Below are positions 27,031 through 36,312 of a DNA stretch of 64,000 nt, piece by piece. The DNA comes from Bradyrhizobium tropiciagri (GTDB lineage: Bacteria; Pseudomonadota; Alphaproteobacteria; Rhizobiales; Xanthobacteraceae): NCBI RefSeq assembly GCF_001189845.1, contig NZ_LFLZ01000033.1, forward strand, positions 29,957-93,956. Reading direction: 5' to 3'. The first letter of the stretch is position 1, and every line of letters starts with the position of its first letter. The position numbers and the translations under genes are program-made. Under the pieces are notes generated by a model. It was not told where the DNA came from. It made no database searches and was given only the letters and a program-made list of their open reading frames with translations.

Positions 27031-28503
27031 ATGTTTGATTTTGAAGTGATCTCCCGTGCAATGTCCGGCCAGACCGTGCTCTGCGTCGGCGACCTCATGC
27101 TCGACGAGTTCGTCTATGGCGAGGTGTCGCGGATCTCACCGGAGGCGCCGGCGCCGGTGATCGCGGTCAGGCGCAGCGAGATCAATATCGGCGGCGCCGG
27201 CAATGTCGCGCGCAATATCGCCTCGCTCGGCGGGCGCTGCATTTTCGTCGGCCTGATCGGCGAGGATGCCGCAGGCACGATGCTATCGGAGGCGCTGGCG
27301 AAAGAGGCCGGCATCGAGGCCGTGCTGGTGCGCGACGCCGCGCGGCCGACCACGCGCAAGGTGCGCTTCGTCTCCGAGCAGTTCTCGACCCACATGCTGC
27401 GCTCCGATTGGGAGCTCGCCGCGCCGGCCACGCCGGCGGTCGAGCAGCAGCTGATCGACGCGATCCTGCCGCGTCTTGCGCAGGCCGACATCGTGCTGCT
27501 CTCGGATTATGCCAAGGGCGTGCTCACCGCGCGGGTGATCCGCAACGTGATCGACGCGGCGCGCCAGGCGAAAAAGCGCGTGATCGTCGATCCCAAGAGC
27601 GCCAACCTTGCGATCTATCGCGGCGCGACCGTCTTGACGCCGAACCGCAAGGAATTCGCCGAGGCGACCCGCAGCCGCGCCGACAGCCAGGACAGCATCG
27701 CGCAGGCCGCGCCCGATGCGATGTATCTCGCCGATTGCGAGGCAATGCTGGTGACGCAGGGCGAGCGCGGCATGACGCTGGTGACGCGGGAGGGCGGATC
27801 GATCCATGTGCCGGCGCTGCCGGTCAAGGTGCGCGACGTCTCCGGGGCCGGCGATACCGTTGCTGCGGCGCTGGCGCTCGCGCTCGCCGGCGGTGCCGAC
27901 TGGGACGGCGCGCTACGGATCGCGAGTGCGGCGGCGGCGGTTGCGGTCGGCAAAACCGGCACCGCGATCGTCAGGTCCGCCGAATTGCGGCGAAGGATCC
28001 TGCCGCACGCTTTGCTCGCGGCCGAGGAGAAGATCGTTCCGGCCGGCGGCGATATCGATGCGTATCTCGAGGAATGGCGCCGGCAGGATTTGCGGATCGG
28101 CTTCACCAATGGCTGCTTCGACATCCTGCATCCCGGCCACGTCAAGGTGCTGACCGCCGCGCGCAGCGCATGTGACCGCCTGATCGTCGGATTGAACAGC
28201 GATGCCTCGGTGAAGCGGCTGAAGGGCGAGGGGCGTCCGGTGCAGAACGAGCGCGCCCGCGCCGAGGTGCTGGCGGCGCTGGAAGCCGTCGACCTCGTCG
28301 CGATCTTCGAGGAGGACACGCCGATCAACCTGATCACGAAGGTGCGGCCGAGCGTGCTGGTCAAGGGCGGCGACTACACCCGCGAGCAGGTGGTCGGCCA
28401 CGAGATCGTCGAGGCCGCCGGCGGCGAGGTGGTGCTGGTCGAGATCCTGCCCGGCCACAGCACGACGTCGCTGGTTGTCCGGGCCCGCGAGGGCAAAGCG
28501 TGA
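27031..28503 (+). CDS. hldE: Bifunctional heptose 7-phosphate kinase / heptose 1-phosphate adenylyltransferase
   Basis: The 490-residue protein fuses two enzymes. Residues about 1-325 are a PfkB/ribokinase-type kinase (INIGGAGNVARNIASLGG and the anion hole VSGAGDTVAAALAL). Residues about 350-490 are a nucleotidyltransferase (FTNGCFDILHPGHVKVL, VKGGDYTREQVVG). It phosphorylates heptose 7-phosphate at C1 and, after dephosphorylation by GmhB, adds AMP. The stop overlaps the GTG start of the O-antigen ligase gene. Confidence 0.96.
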   Translation: MFDFEVISRAMSGQTVLCVGDLMLDEFVYGEVSRISPEAPAPVIAVRRSEINIGGAGNVARNIASLGGRCIFVGLIGEDAAGTMLSEALAKEAGIEAVLVRDAARPTTRKVRFVSEQFSTHMLRSDWELAAPATPAVEQQLIDAILPRLAQADIVLLSDYAKGVLTARVIRNVIDAARQAKKRVIVDPKSANLAIYRGATVLTPNRKEFAEATRSRADSQDSIAQAAPDAMYLADCEAMLVTQGERGMTLVTREGGSIHVPALPVKVRDVSGAGDTVAAALALALAGGADWDGALRIASAAAAVAVGKTGTAIVRSAELRRRILPHALLAAEEKIVPAGGDIDAYLEEWRRQDLRIGFTNGCFDILHPGHVKVLTAARSACDRLIVGLNSDASVKRLKGEGRPVQNERARAEVLAALEAVDLVAIFEEDTPINLITKVRPSVLVKGGDYTREQVVGHEIVEAAGGEVVLVEILPGHSTTSLVVRAREGKA

Positions 28504-29789
28504 GCGCAAGCATGGCCTCTTCAGTACCCACATCGACGTTGTCGCCTTGGCGCGATCCTGCCCGCTGGCAAACCGCGACCGATACGGTAGCGATCCTGAT
28601 CGCGCTGTCGCTGCCATGGTCGACCTCGCTGGTCGGCATCTTCGGCGTAGTATTGCTGATCGCAATAGCGCCGACGGTCGACCTGAAGGCGTTTTGGGGA
28701 TTGCTGAAGCGCCCGATCTGCTTGGCGCCGATCATGCTGTTCGGCCTTGCGCTGTTCGGCACGCTGTGGTCGGATGCGCCCTGGAACGCCAGACTCTACG
28801 CAGTTGGCCCAACGACGAAGCTCTTGGTGCTTCCGGTCCTACTCTATCATTTTCAGCGCTCGGAGCGTGGCAACTGGGTCTTTGTTGCCTTCCTCATATC
28901 CTGCACGCTACTGATGATGATGTCGTGGCTCATCCTGTTGTATCCCGGCCTCTCACTCAAACCGGTCGGCCACGCCGAGCGCGGCATCTTTGTTAAGGAC
29001 TACATCAACCAGAGCCAGGAATTCACGTTATGCGCGGTAGCGCTAGTTTATCCAATCATCGGGCTATTGCGTGAAAAGCGTATTCTACCGGCCGCATTGC
29101 TTATCGCGGTTACTCTGAGCTTTTTCGCCAACATGGCATTCGTCGTGGTATCACGAACGGCACTGGTAACAGTTCCGATCATGTTTGCAGCTTCTGGATT
29201 GCTGCATTTGCGCTGGCGGAGTGTTATCGCCATCCTGTGTGCCATTGCCGCGCTGGCTGCGATCTCTTGGTATGCCTCGCCGCAATTGCGATGGACCGCC
29301 GAGAAATTCACTCGCGAGTATGAACTCTACAAGCAACAAGATGCTCCGACCTCTATCGGGCTAAGGCTTGAGTTCTGGAAGAAGTCGCTCGGGTTCTTTG
29401 TGGAGGCGCCTTTGATCGGTCACGGGACCGGATCGACGCGTGGACTGTTCGAAAGCGTTGCGACGGGTGGTCCGAGCATGGCGTCGGGCGAAGTGATCGG
29501 AAATCCCCACAATCAAACGCTGAACGTCGCTGTGCAGTGGGGGCTTGTTGGCATTATAATATTATACGCGATGTGGGCGCTTCACTTCCTTCTTTTTCGG
29601 GGCGGAGGGTTAGCTAGTTGTGTTGGAATTCTTGCCGTTGTGCAGAATGTCTCTACTTCCTTGTTTAATTCACATATCTTCGATTTTCACGAAGGGTGGA
29701 TGTACGTGTTGGCCGTTGGAGTTGCGGGCGGAATCGCGCTGAAAGGAGAAAGGACCGGACTAGAACTTGATTCTGACGCCGTTCCATGA
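28500..29789 (+). CDS. O-antigen ligase family membrane protein
   Basis: The 429-residue protein has about ten hydrophobic helices and a large periplasmic loop holding GLRLEFWKKSLGFFVEAPLIGHGTGS, split here as GLRLEFWKKSLGF and APLIGHGTGS. The helix-linked NPHNQTLNVAVQWG follows. These are hallmarks of the Wzy_C/WaaL family, which joins O-antigen to lipid A-core at the periplasmic face. The gene starts at GTG 28500 inside the hldE stop region; ATG 28512 is an alternative. Its 3' half is visibly more AT-rich than the neighbours, suggesting acquisition. Ligase versus polymerase cannot be separated by sequence alone. Confidence 0.85.
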   Translation: MSASMASSVPTSTLSPWRDPARWQTATDTVAILIALSLPWSTSLVGIFGVVLLIAIAPTVDLKAFWGLLKRPICLAPIMLFGLALFGTLWSDAPWNARLYAVGPTTKLLVLPVLLYHFQRSERGNWVFVAFLISCTLLMMMSWLILLYPGLSLKPVGHAERGIFVKDYINQSQEFTLCAVALVYPIIGLLREKRILPAALLIAVTLSFFANMAFVVVSRTALVTVPIMFAASGLLHLRWRSVIAILCAIAALAAISWYASPQLRWTAEKFTREYELYKQQDAPTSIGLRLEFWKKSLGFFVEAPLIGHGTGSTRGLFESVATGGPSMASGEVIGNPHNQTLNVAVQWGLVGIIILYAMWALHFLLFRGGGLASCVGILAVVQNVSTSLFNSHIFDFHEGWMYVLAVGVAGGIALKGERTGLELDSDAVP

Positions 29790-29875
29790 TCGCTGGCACA
29801 CCGTCCTAGAGATGCTCTAAGCAGCCTGCGCTTGTCCAGTTGCGCCCCTGCGGTTGTTAGCTAACCCGTCCGTTA

Positions 29876-30935
29876 GATGGCGGCTTCACTCTGCGCAACT
29901 TCCTAATTCTAGTTCCCGATGCGCTCGTGGCAGCACTTGCGCTGCTGGCGAGCCTTTATCTAGTTTCGAGGGGCGTCCTTCTAGCCATGGTGCGCGTTCT
30001 GCTCATGCTCTTCAGTGCAGCGATCTACTGCAAAAATCGCGATTTACGTCGCGGCCTGATGCAATGAGTATCTTCCGCGTCGCAGTCGTATTAATCCGAC
30101 AATGCCGCGTCCGTGGGGTTGGTGGGACGGGTCACCGATGCCGAAATTGGGCTGCGCGGCATCTGAACACTGTGCCATCGAGCGTCTCTGGCCAGTTGGT
30201 GTATTTTTGCCGTCGAATGCCGACTGTGGCCAATTAATTCGTGGCATCCGAGTAGTTGGCTGTATCGATGACCTAGAATCCTCGCTTCTGAACTTCGTGA
30301 GACGTCGGAGGGCGATCAAGCGCGCAATTATGGCGCCATCGCCTTCGAGCCGGAAGCGCATAGCTAGGCGCTCTCCGTCGTTAGAAAGGGGCGACGCACC
30401 GTGCCTGACCGGCATTGCTACAGAGCAACTGCTGCTGCTGCGTCGAGCGAAAGGATTGATCACGCTCCGCTCGAGACCTTGGTGAAAAGCGGGTTAGTCA
30501 TCATGGCTTGGTGGCGGAACGGCGATTGGTGCTGAAACCTGCGATCGTGTTGCGACATTCGGTGCGGTGCGGCCTTTTGGTGATCGAGAATTCAGAGTCT
30601 GCGCTTTGTAGTGCGCGGGGGGCTGGTGCAGCTATTGAGTTGATCGCGGACATCAGAGGTCGCGACCGCGTCGCACGCTGTCGATGATTGATTTTAAGCC
30701 GATCATTGTTTTCACGCTGCAGCACTCAAGCGCTTCCCTATTCTTGAGCGTGACTGGAGCGAAGTTGCCAAGAGAAGCATCTTTGGTACGGGGAACGTTG
30801 CCGATGCATCGTTCGCGGCGACGTGATGTTGATCTCGACTGAGAAAGGAATCGAGCCAGTATGGATATTGGGCCTAACTAAGCATCTGCTGAGATATATC
30901 GACAAGCGTTGGCGGATGCGTTCAAGCGTGTGATT
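29876..30935 (+). pseudogene. Decayed FlaA1/CapD-type NDP-sugar dehydratase/epimerase gene
   Basis: Pieces of one protein appear in order but in changing frames with stops. Near 29891: LRNFLILVPDALVAALALLA (membrane N-terminus). Near 30028: KSRFTSRPDAMSIFRVAVVL. Near 30125: GRVTDAEIGLRGI. Near 30170: ERLWPVGVFLPSNADCGQ and IRGIRVVGCIDDLES. Near 30457: IDHAPLETLVKSG. Near 30510: GGGTAIGAETCDRVATFGA. Near 30712: HAAALKRFPILERDWSE. Near 30823: LISTEKGIEPVWILGLTK. Near 30890: AEIYRQALADAF. These match the four-helix N-domain and the Rossmann domain of FlaA1/CapD/WbpM proteins, which modify UDP-sugars for surface polysaccharides. The catalytic half beyond this is missing. With at least six frame changes and several stops it is dead, unlike the single-indel genes elsewhere. 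Confidence 0.8.
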
Positions 30936-31277
30936 GATCGAATTACTGTTTGCTAGTCAGTCAACCTTGGGACTCTTGGGTTTTGGGCCGCTAAGCCCAG
31001 CCAGCTATCGATGTCGATGCCGCGCAAGTGGATTTCAGCGTTGAAGGCGCGATCGATAAAGACGACCTCGCGACCGCACGATCTCTGCTACACGATGCTA
31101 CGTCAGAGTTCGGATCGACTGCGGCCTGACATTCGTCGCTTCAATTTGAACAGTCGCTTTTATCGATCTCCGTTGCGGAATAGCTCATTTTTGCAAGATA
31201 ATCGGAATCTTGAGAAATTGTGCAAGCACGTACTGCTGCTGGCAAGCTCGCCGAATTCAGGCGGGCTTTCGTGGTAT
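30936..31277. other. AT-richer gene-free stretch, possible tail of the sugar dehydratase remnant
   Basis: No intact gene is seen. A frame at about 31009-31131 reads DKDDLATARSLLHDATSEFG, which resembles the C-terminal helix of FlaA1-type proteins, so an internal deletion may have joined both ends. This match is weak. The rest shows nothing recognisable up to the convergent glycosyl-phosphate transferase stop. Confidence 0.35.
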
Positions 31278-32294
31278 TCAAGTTGGTGGCGGTCGCGAGA
31301 ATCGGGACAACTGCACAGCGACCGCAAGCGCGCCCACCAACAGCAGGAGTATGTTCGCGATCGTGGAATCAAAGGCAATCGACGTAAGCGCAAGTAGGGC
31401 GAGCACGACGTTTAGCCCAAAGACCTCGCCAACGACCCGCCGCACCGTGAGGCCATTGTCCGTCGCTCGCTGATAGAAGTGCGAGCGGTGCGCGACCCAA
31501 AACGGCTCACGCCGCGCCATGCGGCGGAGCAGCGTCACGGTCGCATCAGCCAGATAATAAAGCGGCAACAGCAGCGCGGCAGCGACTTGCCCGCGGAAGG
31601 CAAGCTCCAGGAGGCACCAGCCAACCAACAAGCCGATCGGCAGGCTGCCGACGTCGCCAAGAAATATCCTGGCGACCGGCCGGTTGGATGGAGCGAACCC
31701 AAGCAGAGCCCCGCATAGTGCCGCCGCAACCAACCCCGCGGCTGCCGGGACATGATTAGAGCAGCCGAGCAGAGCGATTACCAGCGTGATCGGCACGGCC
31801 TCGGCCGCCGTCATCAGGTCGAGCCCGTCCATAAAGTTGACAAGATTGACGAACCACAGGCCAGCCACCACGAGCAGGCCGCGCTCGAGCCAGAACGGGC
31901 AGCCCGAGATGATCTTAAGATTGGAAGGTGCGGCGAACACCACGGCTGCGACGGCCGTGGCCTGCAGCAGCAATCGCGGCGCGACCGGCAGTGGACGAAT
32001 GTCATCGACAAAGCCGACGACCGCAATGAACAGGCTGGCTCCGAACACGATCAAGGGAATCGTCAGGTCGGGTGCACCGGCCATAACAATCGCGGCTCCG
32101 GCCGCGAACAGCGTGGCCGCTGTGACAGCGATGCCTGCGCCCTGCGGTGTCGGAATGCGATGTGACGAGCGCGCGTTCGGCTTCGCCAACGCCACGCGCA
32201 GCAGCAGCGGCCGCGTTACCTGGATCAGGAAGGCGGAGATCGCCGCAGCGAGGCCCATTGCGATGAAGGACAGGAGAATTTCGAAACTGCTCAT
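31278..32294 (-). CDS. MraY/WecA-like undecaprenyl-phosphate sugar-1-phosphate transferase
   Basis: The 338-residue polytopic protein shows the family landmarks. These are NARSSHRIPTPQGAG near residue 40, GFVDDIRPLPVAPRLLLQ with the Asp pair, NFMDGLDLMTA with the catalytic Asp region, FLGDVGSLPIG, and the late cytoplasmic His loop HRSHFYQRA. It passes a sugar 1-phosphate to the lipid carrier at the inner membrane, the first step of O-antigen or other glycan assembly. ATG 32294 lies eight bases after the stop of the LPG-synthase-like gene, so the two are cotranscribed. The sugar (GlcNAc, QuiNAc or other) is not known. Confidence 0.88.
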   Translation of the reverse strand: MSSFEILLSFIAMGLAAAISAFLIQVTRPLLLRVALAKPNARSSHRIPTPQGAGIAVTAATLFAAGAAIVMAGAPDLTIPLIVFGASLFIAVVGFVDDIRPLPVAPRLLLQATAVAAVVFAAPSNLKIISGCPFWLERGLLVVAGLWFVNLVNFMDGLDLMTAAEAVPITLVIALLGCSNHVPAAAGLVAAALCGALLGFAPSNRPVARIFLGDVGSLPIGLLVGWCLLELAFRGQVAAALLLPLYYLADATVTLLRRMARREPFWVAHRSHFYQRATDNGLTVRRVVGEVFGLNVVLALLALTSIAFDSTIANILLLLVGALAVAVQLSRFSRPPPT

Positions 32295-32302
32295 ATGATC
32301 AG

Positions 32303-33268
32303 CTATTGTGCTCCGGGCACTACGATCGGTTCCGCACCCTTGACGGCCTTTTCCGGGCTCAGGATCCATACCAGCCCGCCAAACACGCCGACCACGAACG
32401 ACACCGCGCCGAACAGCAGCGAGATGTTGACGCCCTCATTGGCGATCAATCCGGCATAGCCGAAGGCCAGCGCCATCGTGGCTTCGCGCACGCCCCAACC
32501 GGCGATCGAGATCGGCATCATCGTGATCAGCATCACCGGCGGCAACAATTGGAAGATATCGCCGAACGTGACCGGGGCCGTGATCGACTTCACCACGCAC
32601 CAGCCGATCACAACGGTTACCACGTGGATGGCGATCGAAAGCGTTGCGACCCTCAATCCATGCTCGCGGCTGAACAGCACCCGGTTCGCGATGACCGCGC
32701 AGGCGTGGATGTGATGCGTCGCCCACCATTGCTTGAGCCACGGCCACGGCAACACGCCGATCAGCAGAAAGCCAAATCCGGCTGCGAGTGCGGCGAGGTC
32801 GAGCAGCAGCAATGCCGTCCAGCCGTGGGAATCGGAAATCAGCCGATAGCTCCAGGGCAGGGTGGCGGCGATCACGATGGCGAGCGCGATCAGTCCGACC
32901 GCGCGGTCGACGAAGATCGAATAGGTGGCGGCCCGCCAGCCCGCCCCGGCGCGGGCGACCAGCCAGAGCCGCACGGCGTCGCCGCCGATCGAGGACGGCA
33001 GGGTCTGGTTGAAGAAGGTGCCGATCACGTTGAAGCGCATCGCCTGCGCGGTCTCCAGCGGTGCGCCGCACTCGACGCTGATCTCGCGCCAGCGTAGCAC
33101 CCCGAGAAAGATCTGCAGGAAGGTGACCGCAATCGCGAGGCCGAGCCAGCCCAGGCTCTCGACCTGGATGCGGGAGGCCAGATCGTACAGATTGACCTTG
33201 CGCAGCGAGAAATAGAGCAGCGCGGCTGAGATCAGGATCTTGACGGCGGAAAGCAGGATTCGGCGCAT
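32303..33268 (-). CDS. Lysylphosphatidylglycerol synthase transmembrane-domain (YbhN/AglD-like) protein
   Basis: The 321-residue protein has about eight hydrophobic segments and the family-typical N-terminus (LISAALLYFSLRKVN) and core (LPSSIGGDAVRLWLVARAG, GWGVREATMALAFGYAG). It corresponds to the flippase-like membrane half of MprF without the catalytic domain. Stand-alone versions are common near polysaccharide genes and may move lipid-linked molecules. It is the first gene of a two-gene operon with the WecA-like transferase. Confidence 0.82.
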   Translation of the reverse strand: MRRILLSAVKILISAALLYFSLRKVNLYDLASRIQVESLGWLGLAIAVTFLQIFLGVLRWREISVECGAPLETAQAMRFNVIGTFFNQTLPSSIGGDAVRLWLVARAGAGWRAATYSIFVDRAVGLIALAIVIAATLPWSYRLISDSHGWTALLLLDLAALAAGFGFLLIGVLPWPWLKQWWATHHIHACAVIANRVLFSREHGLRVATLSIAIHVVTVVIGWCVVKSITAPVTFGDIFQLLPPVMLITMMPISIAGWGVREATMALAFGYAGLIANEGVNISLLFGAVSFVVGVFGGLVWILSPEKAVKGAEPIVVPGAQ

Positions 33269-33602
33269 CTCGCTCGCGCTACCAGGTTTCGGAATGTGTC
33301 AAAAACAGCGCAAAACGCTTTCGCGCGCCCAAATTCGTCGCCTTGGTATGGTTTCCAGACCGATCTGGCAATAGCCGTGCGGGTCCCTATTGCGGCAAGC
33401 TTGACCGGGCGGCTAAAGAGGCGGGAAGGAAGGGGCAAGGCGCTCACCGGGGGGCACAATACCGGTAAAATTCGACCGGGCGCCCAGGGGCGCGTGGTCC
33501 TGGTCTCTGATAGCGTCCACCGGGCAACAGGGCTGTCGGCCGCGGCAGCCGGTGCGTAATTTTGATGGGGCAACCGCGGTCACGACAGGACTTGAGGCAT
33601 CG
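33269..33602. other. Divergent intergenic region before manC, no gene seen
   Basis: The 334 bases separate the leftward membrane-protein operon from manC and must hold both promoters. No family-like frame, strong hairpin or clear operator stands out. Confidence 0.4.
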
Positions 33603-35015
33603 ATGAACGGACGAATTATTCCCCTGATCATGTGTGGCGGCGCAGGCACGCGACTTTGGCCGGCGTCACGCGAGGTGCATCCGAAGCAGTTCCTGTCGCT
33701 GTTCGGGGCGCGCTCGACCTTCCAGGAGACGCTGCTGCGGGTCTCCGATGCCGGCCTGTTCGAACGGCCGATCGTGATCACCAACGAGGCCTATCGCTTC
33801 ATGGTGCTGGAGCAGCTGGCCGAGATCGGCCGCGAGGCCGACGTGCTGCTCGAGCCGATGCGCCGCGACTCCGGGCCGGCCATTGCAGCCGGTGCGGCAT
33901 TCGCGCAGAGCCGTGACGGCGAAGCGATCGTGCTGGCGCTTGCCGCCGACCATCTGGTGCGCGACACGCCGGCCTTCGTTGCGGCGTGCCGCGGCGGGTT
34001 GGTGGCTGCTGAAGCCGGCCGCATCGTAACCTTCGGCGTCAAGCCGGAACGACCCGCCACCGAATACGGCTACATCAGCCCCGGTGAGGTAGTCGCCGGC
34101 GAGGTGCGCGCGGTGGCAAAATTCGTCGAGAAGCCGGATGCCGCGACGGCGGCAGGCTATATCGATGCGGGTTACCTTTGGAATAGCGGCAACTTCATGT
34201 TCCGCGCCAGCGTGCTGCTCGACGAGTATCGCAACGTCGATGCGGACAGCATTGCCTCGGTGGAGCAGTCGGTTGCGTCGGCGACGCGCGATCTCGGCTT
34301 CGTCAAGCTCGATGCATCGGCATTCGCCGCGGCAAAGGCGATCTCGATCGACTACGCCGTGATGGAGAAGACCGCTCATGCCGCGGTGGTGCCGGTGGCG
34401 TGCGGCTGGTCCGACATCGGCTCGTGGCGTCAGGTCTGGGAGCTGTCCGACAAGGACAGCCTCGGCAATGCGGCGCGCGGTGCGGCGGTGTTCGAGGACT
34501 CTCGCAATTGCAACGTCGCGACCGACCGGGCGCTGGTCGCGCTCGAAGGCGTCGACGATCTCGTCGTGGTCGCGACCCAGGACGCCGTGCTGGTGTCGCG
34601 CCAGAGGGACGCCAACGGGCTGAAGCGGCTGGTCGCGAAACTGAAGGTCGCCGCGCCCGAGGTCACCGAAAACCACATCAAGGTGCATCGCCCCTGGGGC
34701 TCCTATCAGTCGGTCGACAATGGCGACCGCCACCAGGTCAAGCGCATCATCGTCAAGCCGGGCGGGCGGCTGTCGCTGCAGAAGCACCATCACCGCTCCG
34801 AGCACTGGATCGTGGTGCGCGGCACCGCGCAGGTCACCGTCAACGAGCTGATCAAGACGGTGCACGAGAACGAGTCGATCTATATCCCGATCGGCGCGGT
34901 GCATCGGCTGGAGAACCCCGGCAAGATCCAGCTCGAGCTGATCGAGGTGCAGACCGGCAGCTATCTCGGCGAGGACGACATCATCCGTATCGAGGATGAC
35001 TATCGGCGCAGCTGA
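33603..35015 (+). CDS. manC: Mannose-1-phosphate guanylyltransferase / mannose-6-phosphate isomerase
   Basis: The 470-residue bifunctional protein has an N-terminal nucleotidyltransferase (IMCGGAGTRLWPASREVHPK with the GTP loop, FVEKP with the catalytic Lys). Its C-terminal cupin is a type II phosphomannose isomerase (PGGRLSLQKHHHRSEHWIVV with metal-binding His residues). It makes GDP-mannose from mannose 6-phosphate and GTP. GDP-mannose feeds the LpcC-like transferase and the mannose found in bradyrhizobial LPS and lipid A. ATG 33603 has GAGG upstream; an earlier in-frame start at 33552 is less likely. Confidence 0.95.
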   Translation: MNGRIIPLIMCGGAGTRLWPASREVHPKQFLSLFGARSTFQETLLRVSDAGLFERPIVITNEAYRFMVLEQLAEIGREADVLLEPMRRDSGPAIAAGAAFAQSRDGEAIVLALAADHLVRDTPAFVAACRGGLVAAEAGRIVTFGVKPERPATEYGYISPGEVVAGEVRAVAKFVEKPDAATAAGYIDAGYLWNSGNFMFRASVLLDEYRNVDADSIASVEQSVASATRDLGFVKLDASAFAAAKAISIDYAVMEKTAHAAVVPVACGWSDIGSWRQVWELSDKDSLGNAARGAAVFEDSRNCNVATDRALVALEGVDDLVVVATQDAVLVSRQRDANGLKRLVAKLKVAAPEVTENHIKVHRPWGSYQSVDNGDRHQVKRIIVKPGGRLSLQKHHHRSEHWIVVRGTAQVTVNELIKTVHENESIYIPIGAVHRLENPGKIQLELIEVQTGSYLGEDDIIRIEDDYRRS

Positions 35016-35264
35016 GGGAGCTGGTTCCCGCGCGAATCTTCGGGCGCGGGGCGATGTAACTCTTTGAATCAAAACGTGTCCGGATTTCGTCCTTGGCGTT
35101 CGCCACATTTGTGACGCCCGTGCTATAGCGGCTGCCAAGGAAGCGGGGTGATTTGCGCCAAAAGGCGCAGATCGGGAAGAGGGCCTCGGTGCTAATTCCT
35201 TTGGAGTCGGGTGGCTCCCTGAGAGCCGGGGACAACCGGCAGAACGCTACTTGGGGTCTACGAT

Positions 35265-36281
35265 ATGAATGCAAAAGTGCCCGCAGCCGGCGCGAAGGCC
35301 GATATCGGCCGCGCATTGCGCATAGGTGTGATCGGCGCCGGCGTGATGGGCAGTAACCATGCCCGTGTGCTGGCTGGACTGCCCGGCGTGCTGCTGATCG
35401 GCATCGTCGATCCGCTCCCGGAGCACCGCGCGCGTGCCATTGACCTCGTTGGCTGCCGCGCCTTCGAAAGCCTCGATCAGCTGCTTGCCGAAGGCATCGA
35501 CGCGGTGACGATCGCAGCTCCCACCCATCTGCATCACGAGATCGCGCTCGCCTGCATCGCGCGCAACGTCCATATCCTGGTCGAAAAGCCGGTCGCATCC
35601 ACGGTTGAAGAGGGCCGCGAGATCGTTGCGGCCGCCGAGCGTGCCGGCGTCACGCTGATGGTCGGCCATGTCGAGCGTTTCAATCCGGCGGTTGCCGCGA
35701 TCAAGCAGGCGATCTCGGGCGAGGACATTTTGTCGATCGGCATCACCCGGGTTGGCCCGTTCCCGCCGCGGATGTCCAATGTCGGCGTCGTGATCGATCT
35801 CGCCGTGCACGACATCGATCTGATTCGCTGGTTCACCGAGTCCGATATTGTCGAGGTGCAGCCGCAGCTCTCCAGCGCGGTCGCCGAGCGCGAGGACATC
35901 GCGCTGCTGCAATTCCGCACCGCCTCCGGCGTGCTCGCCCACATCAACACCAACTGGCTGACGCCGTTCAAGGCGCGCAACGTTACCGTCGCGACCCGTG
36001 GCAAGTATGTGATGGGCGACCTGCTGACGCGCCAGGTTACCGAATGTTTCGGCTTCAAGCCCGACGGAAGCTACTCGATGCGTCATCTGCCGGTTGGTCA
36101 CGACGAGCCGTTGCGCGCCGAACTGATCGCCTTCCTCGATGCAGTGCGTAGCGGCAAGCTGCCGGCGGTGTCCGGCGACGAAGGCGTCGCCAGCCTCGAG
36201 ATCGCGATCCGCTGCCTGGAATCGCCCGCACGGCCTGCCGCCTCGACGATCCGCAAGGGGCCGCGCCGCGTCGCCGGCTGA
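35265..36281 (+). CDS. Gfo/Idh/MocA oxidoreductase, GnnA-like UDP-GlcNAc 3-dehydrogenase candidate
   Basis: The 338-residue protein has the Rossmann motif VIGAGVMGSNHARVL, the EKPVAST strand with the catalytic Lys, and the His/Asp helix VIDLAVHDIDLIRWF. Family members oxidise sugar hydroxyls with NAD. Directly after it comes a DegT aminotransferase, the order seen in gnnA-gnnB. That pair makes UDP-2,3-diamino sugar by oxidising and then aminating C3 of UDP-GlcNAc. Bradyrhizobium lipid A is known to contain 2,3-diamino-2,3-dideoxyglucose, so this role fits, but the assignment rests on context and family. Confidence 0.82.
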   Translation: MNAKVPAAGAKADIGRALRIGVIGAGVMGSNHARVLAGLPGVLLIGIVDPLPEHRARAIDLVGCRAFESLDQLLAEGIDAVTIAAPTHLHHEIALACIARNVHILVEKPVASTVEEGREIVAAAERAGVTLMVGHVERFNPAVAAIKQAISGEDILSIGITRVGPFPPRMSNVGVVIDLAVHDIDLIRWFTESDIVEVQPQLSSAVAEREDIALLQFRTASGVLAHINTNWLTPFKARNVTVATRGKYVMGDLLTRQVTECFGFKPDGSYSMRHLPVGHDEPLRAELIAFLDAVRSGKLPAVSGDEGVASLEIAIRCLESPARPAASTIRKGPRRVAG

Positions 36282-36312
36282 ATGTAATCCGAAACCACGC
36301 GCGAAGAGCTTC

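Noticed and set aside
29854..30485. Two overlapping open frames of about 127 codons behind the O-antigen ligase gene
   Set aside because: They are pieces of the decayed FlaA1/CapD gene seen in different frames, not genes in their own right.
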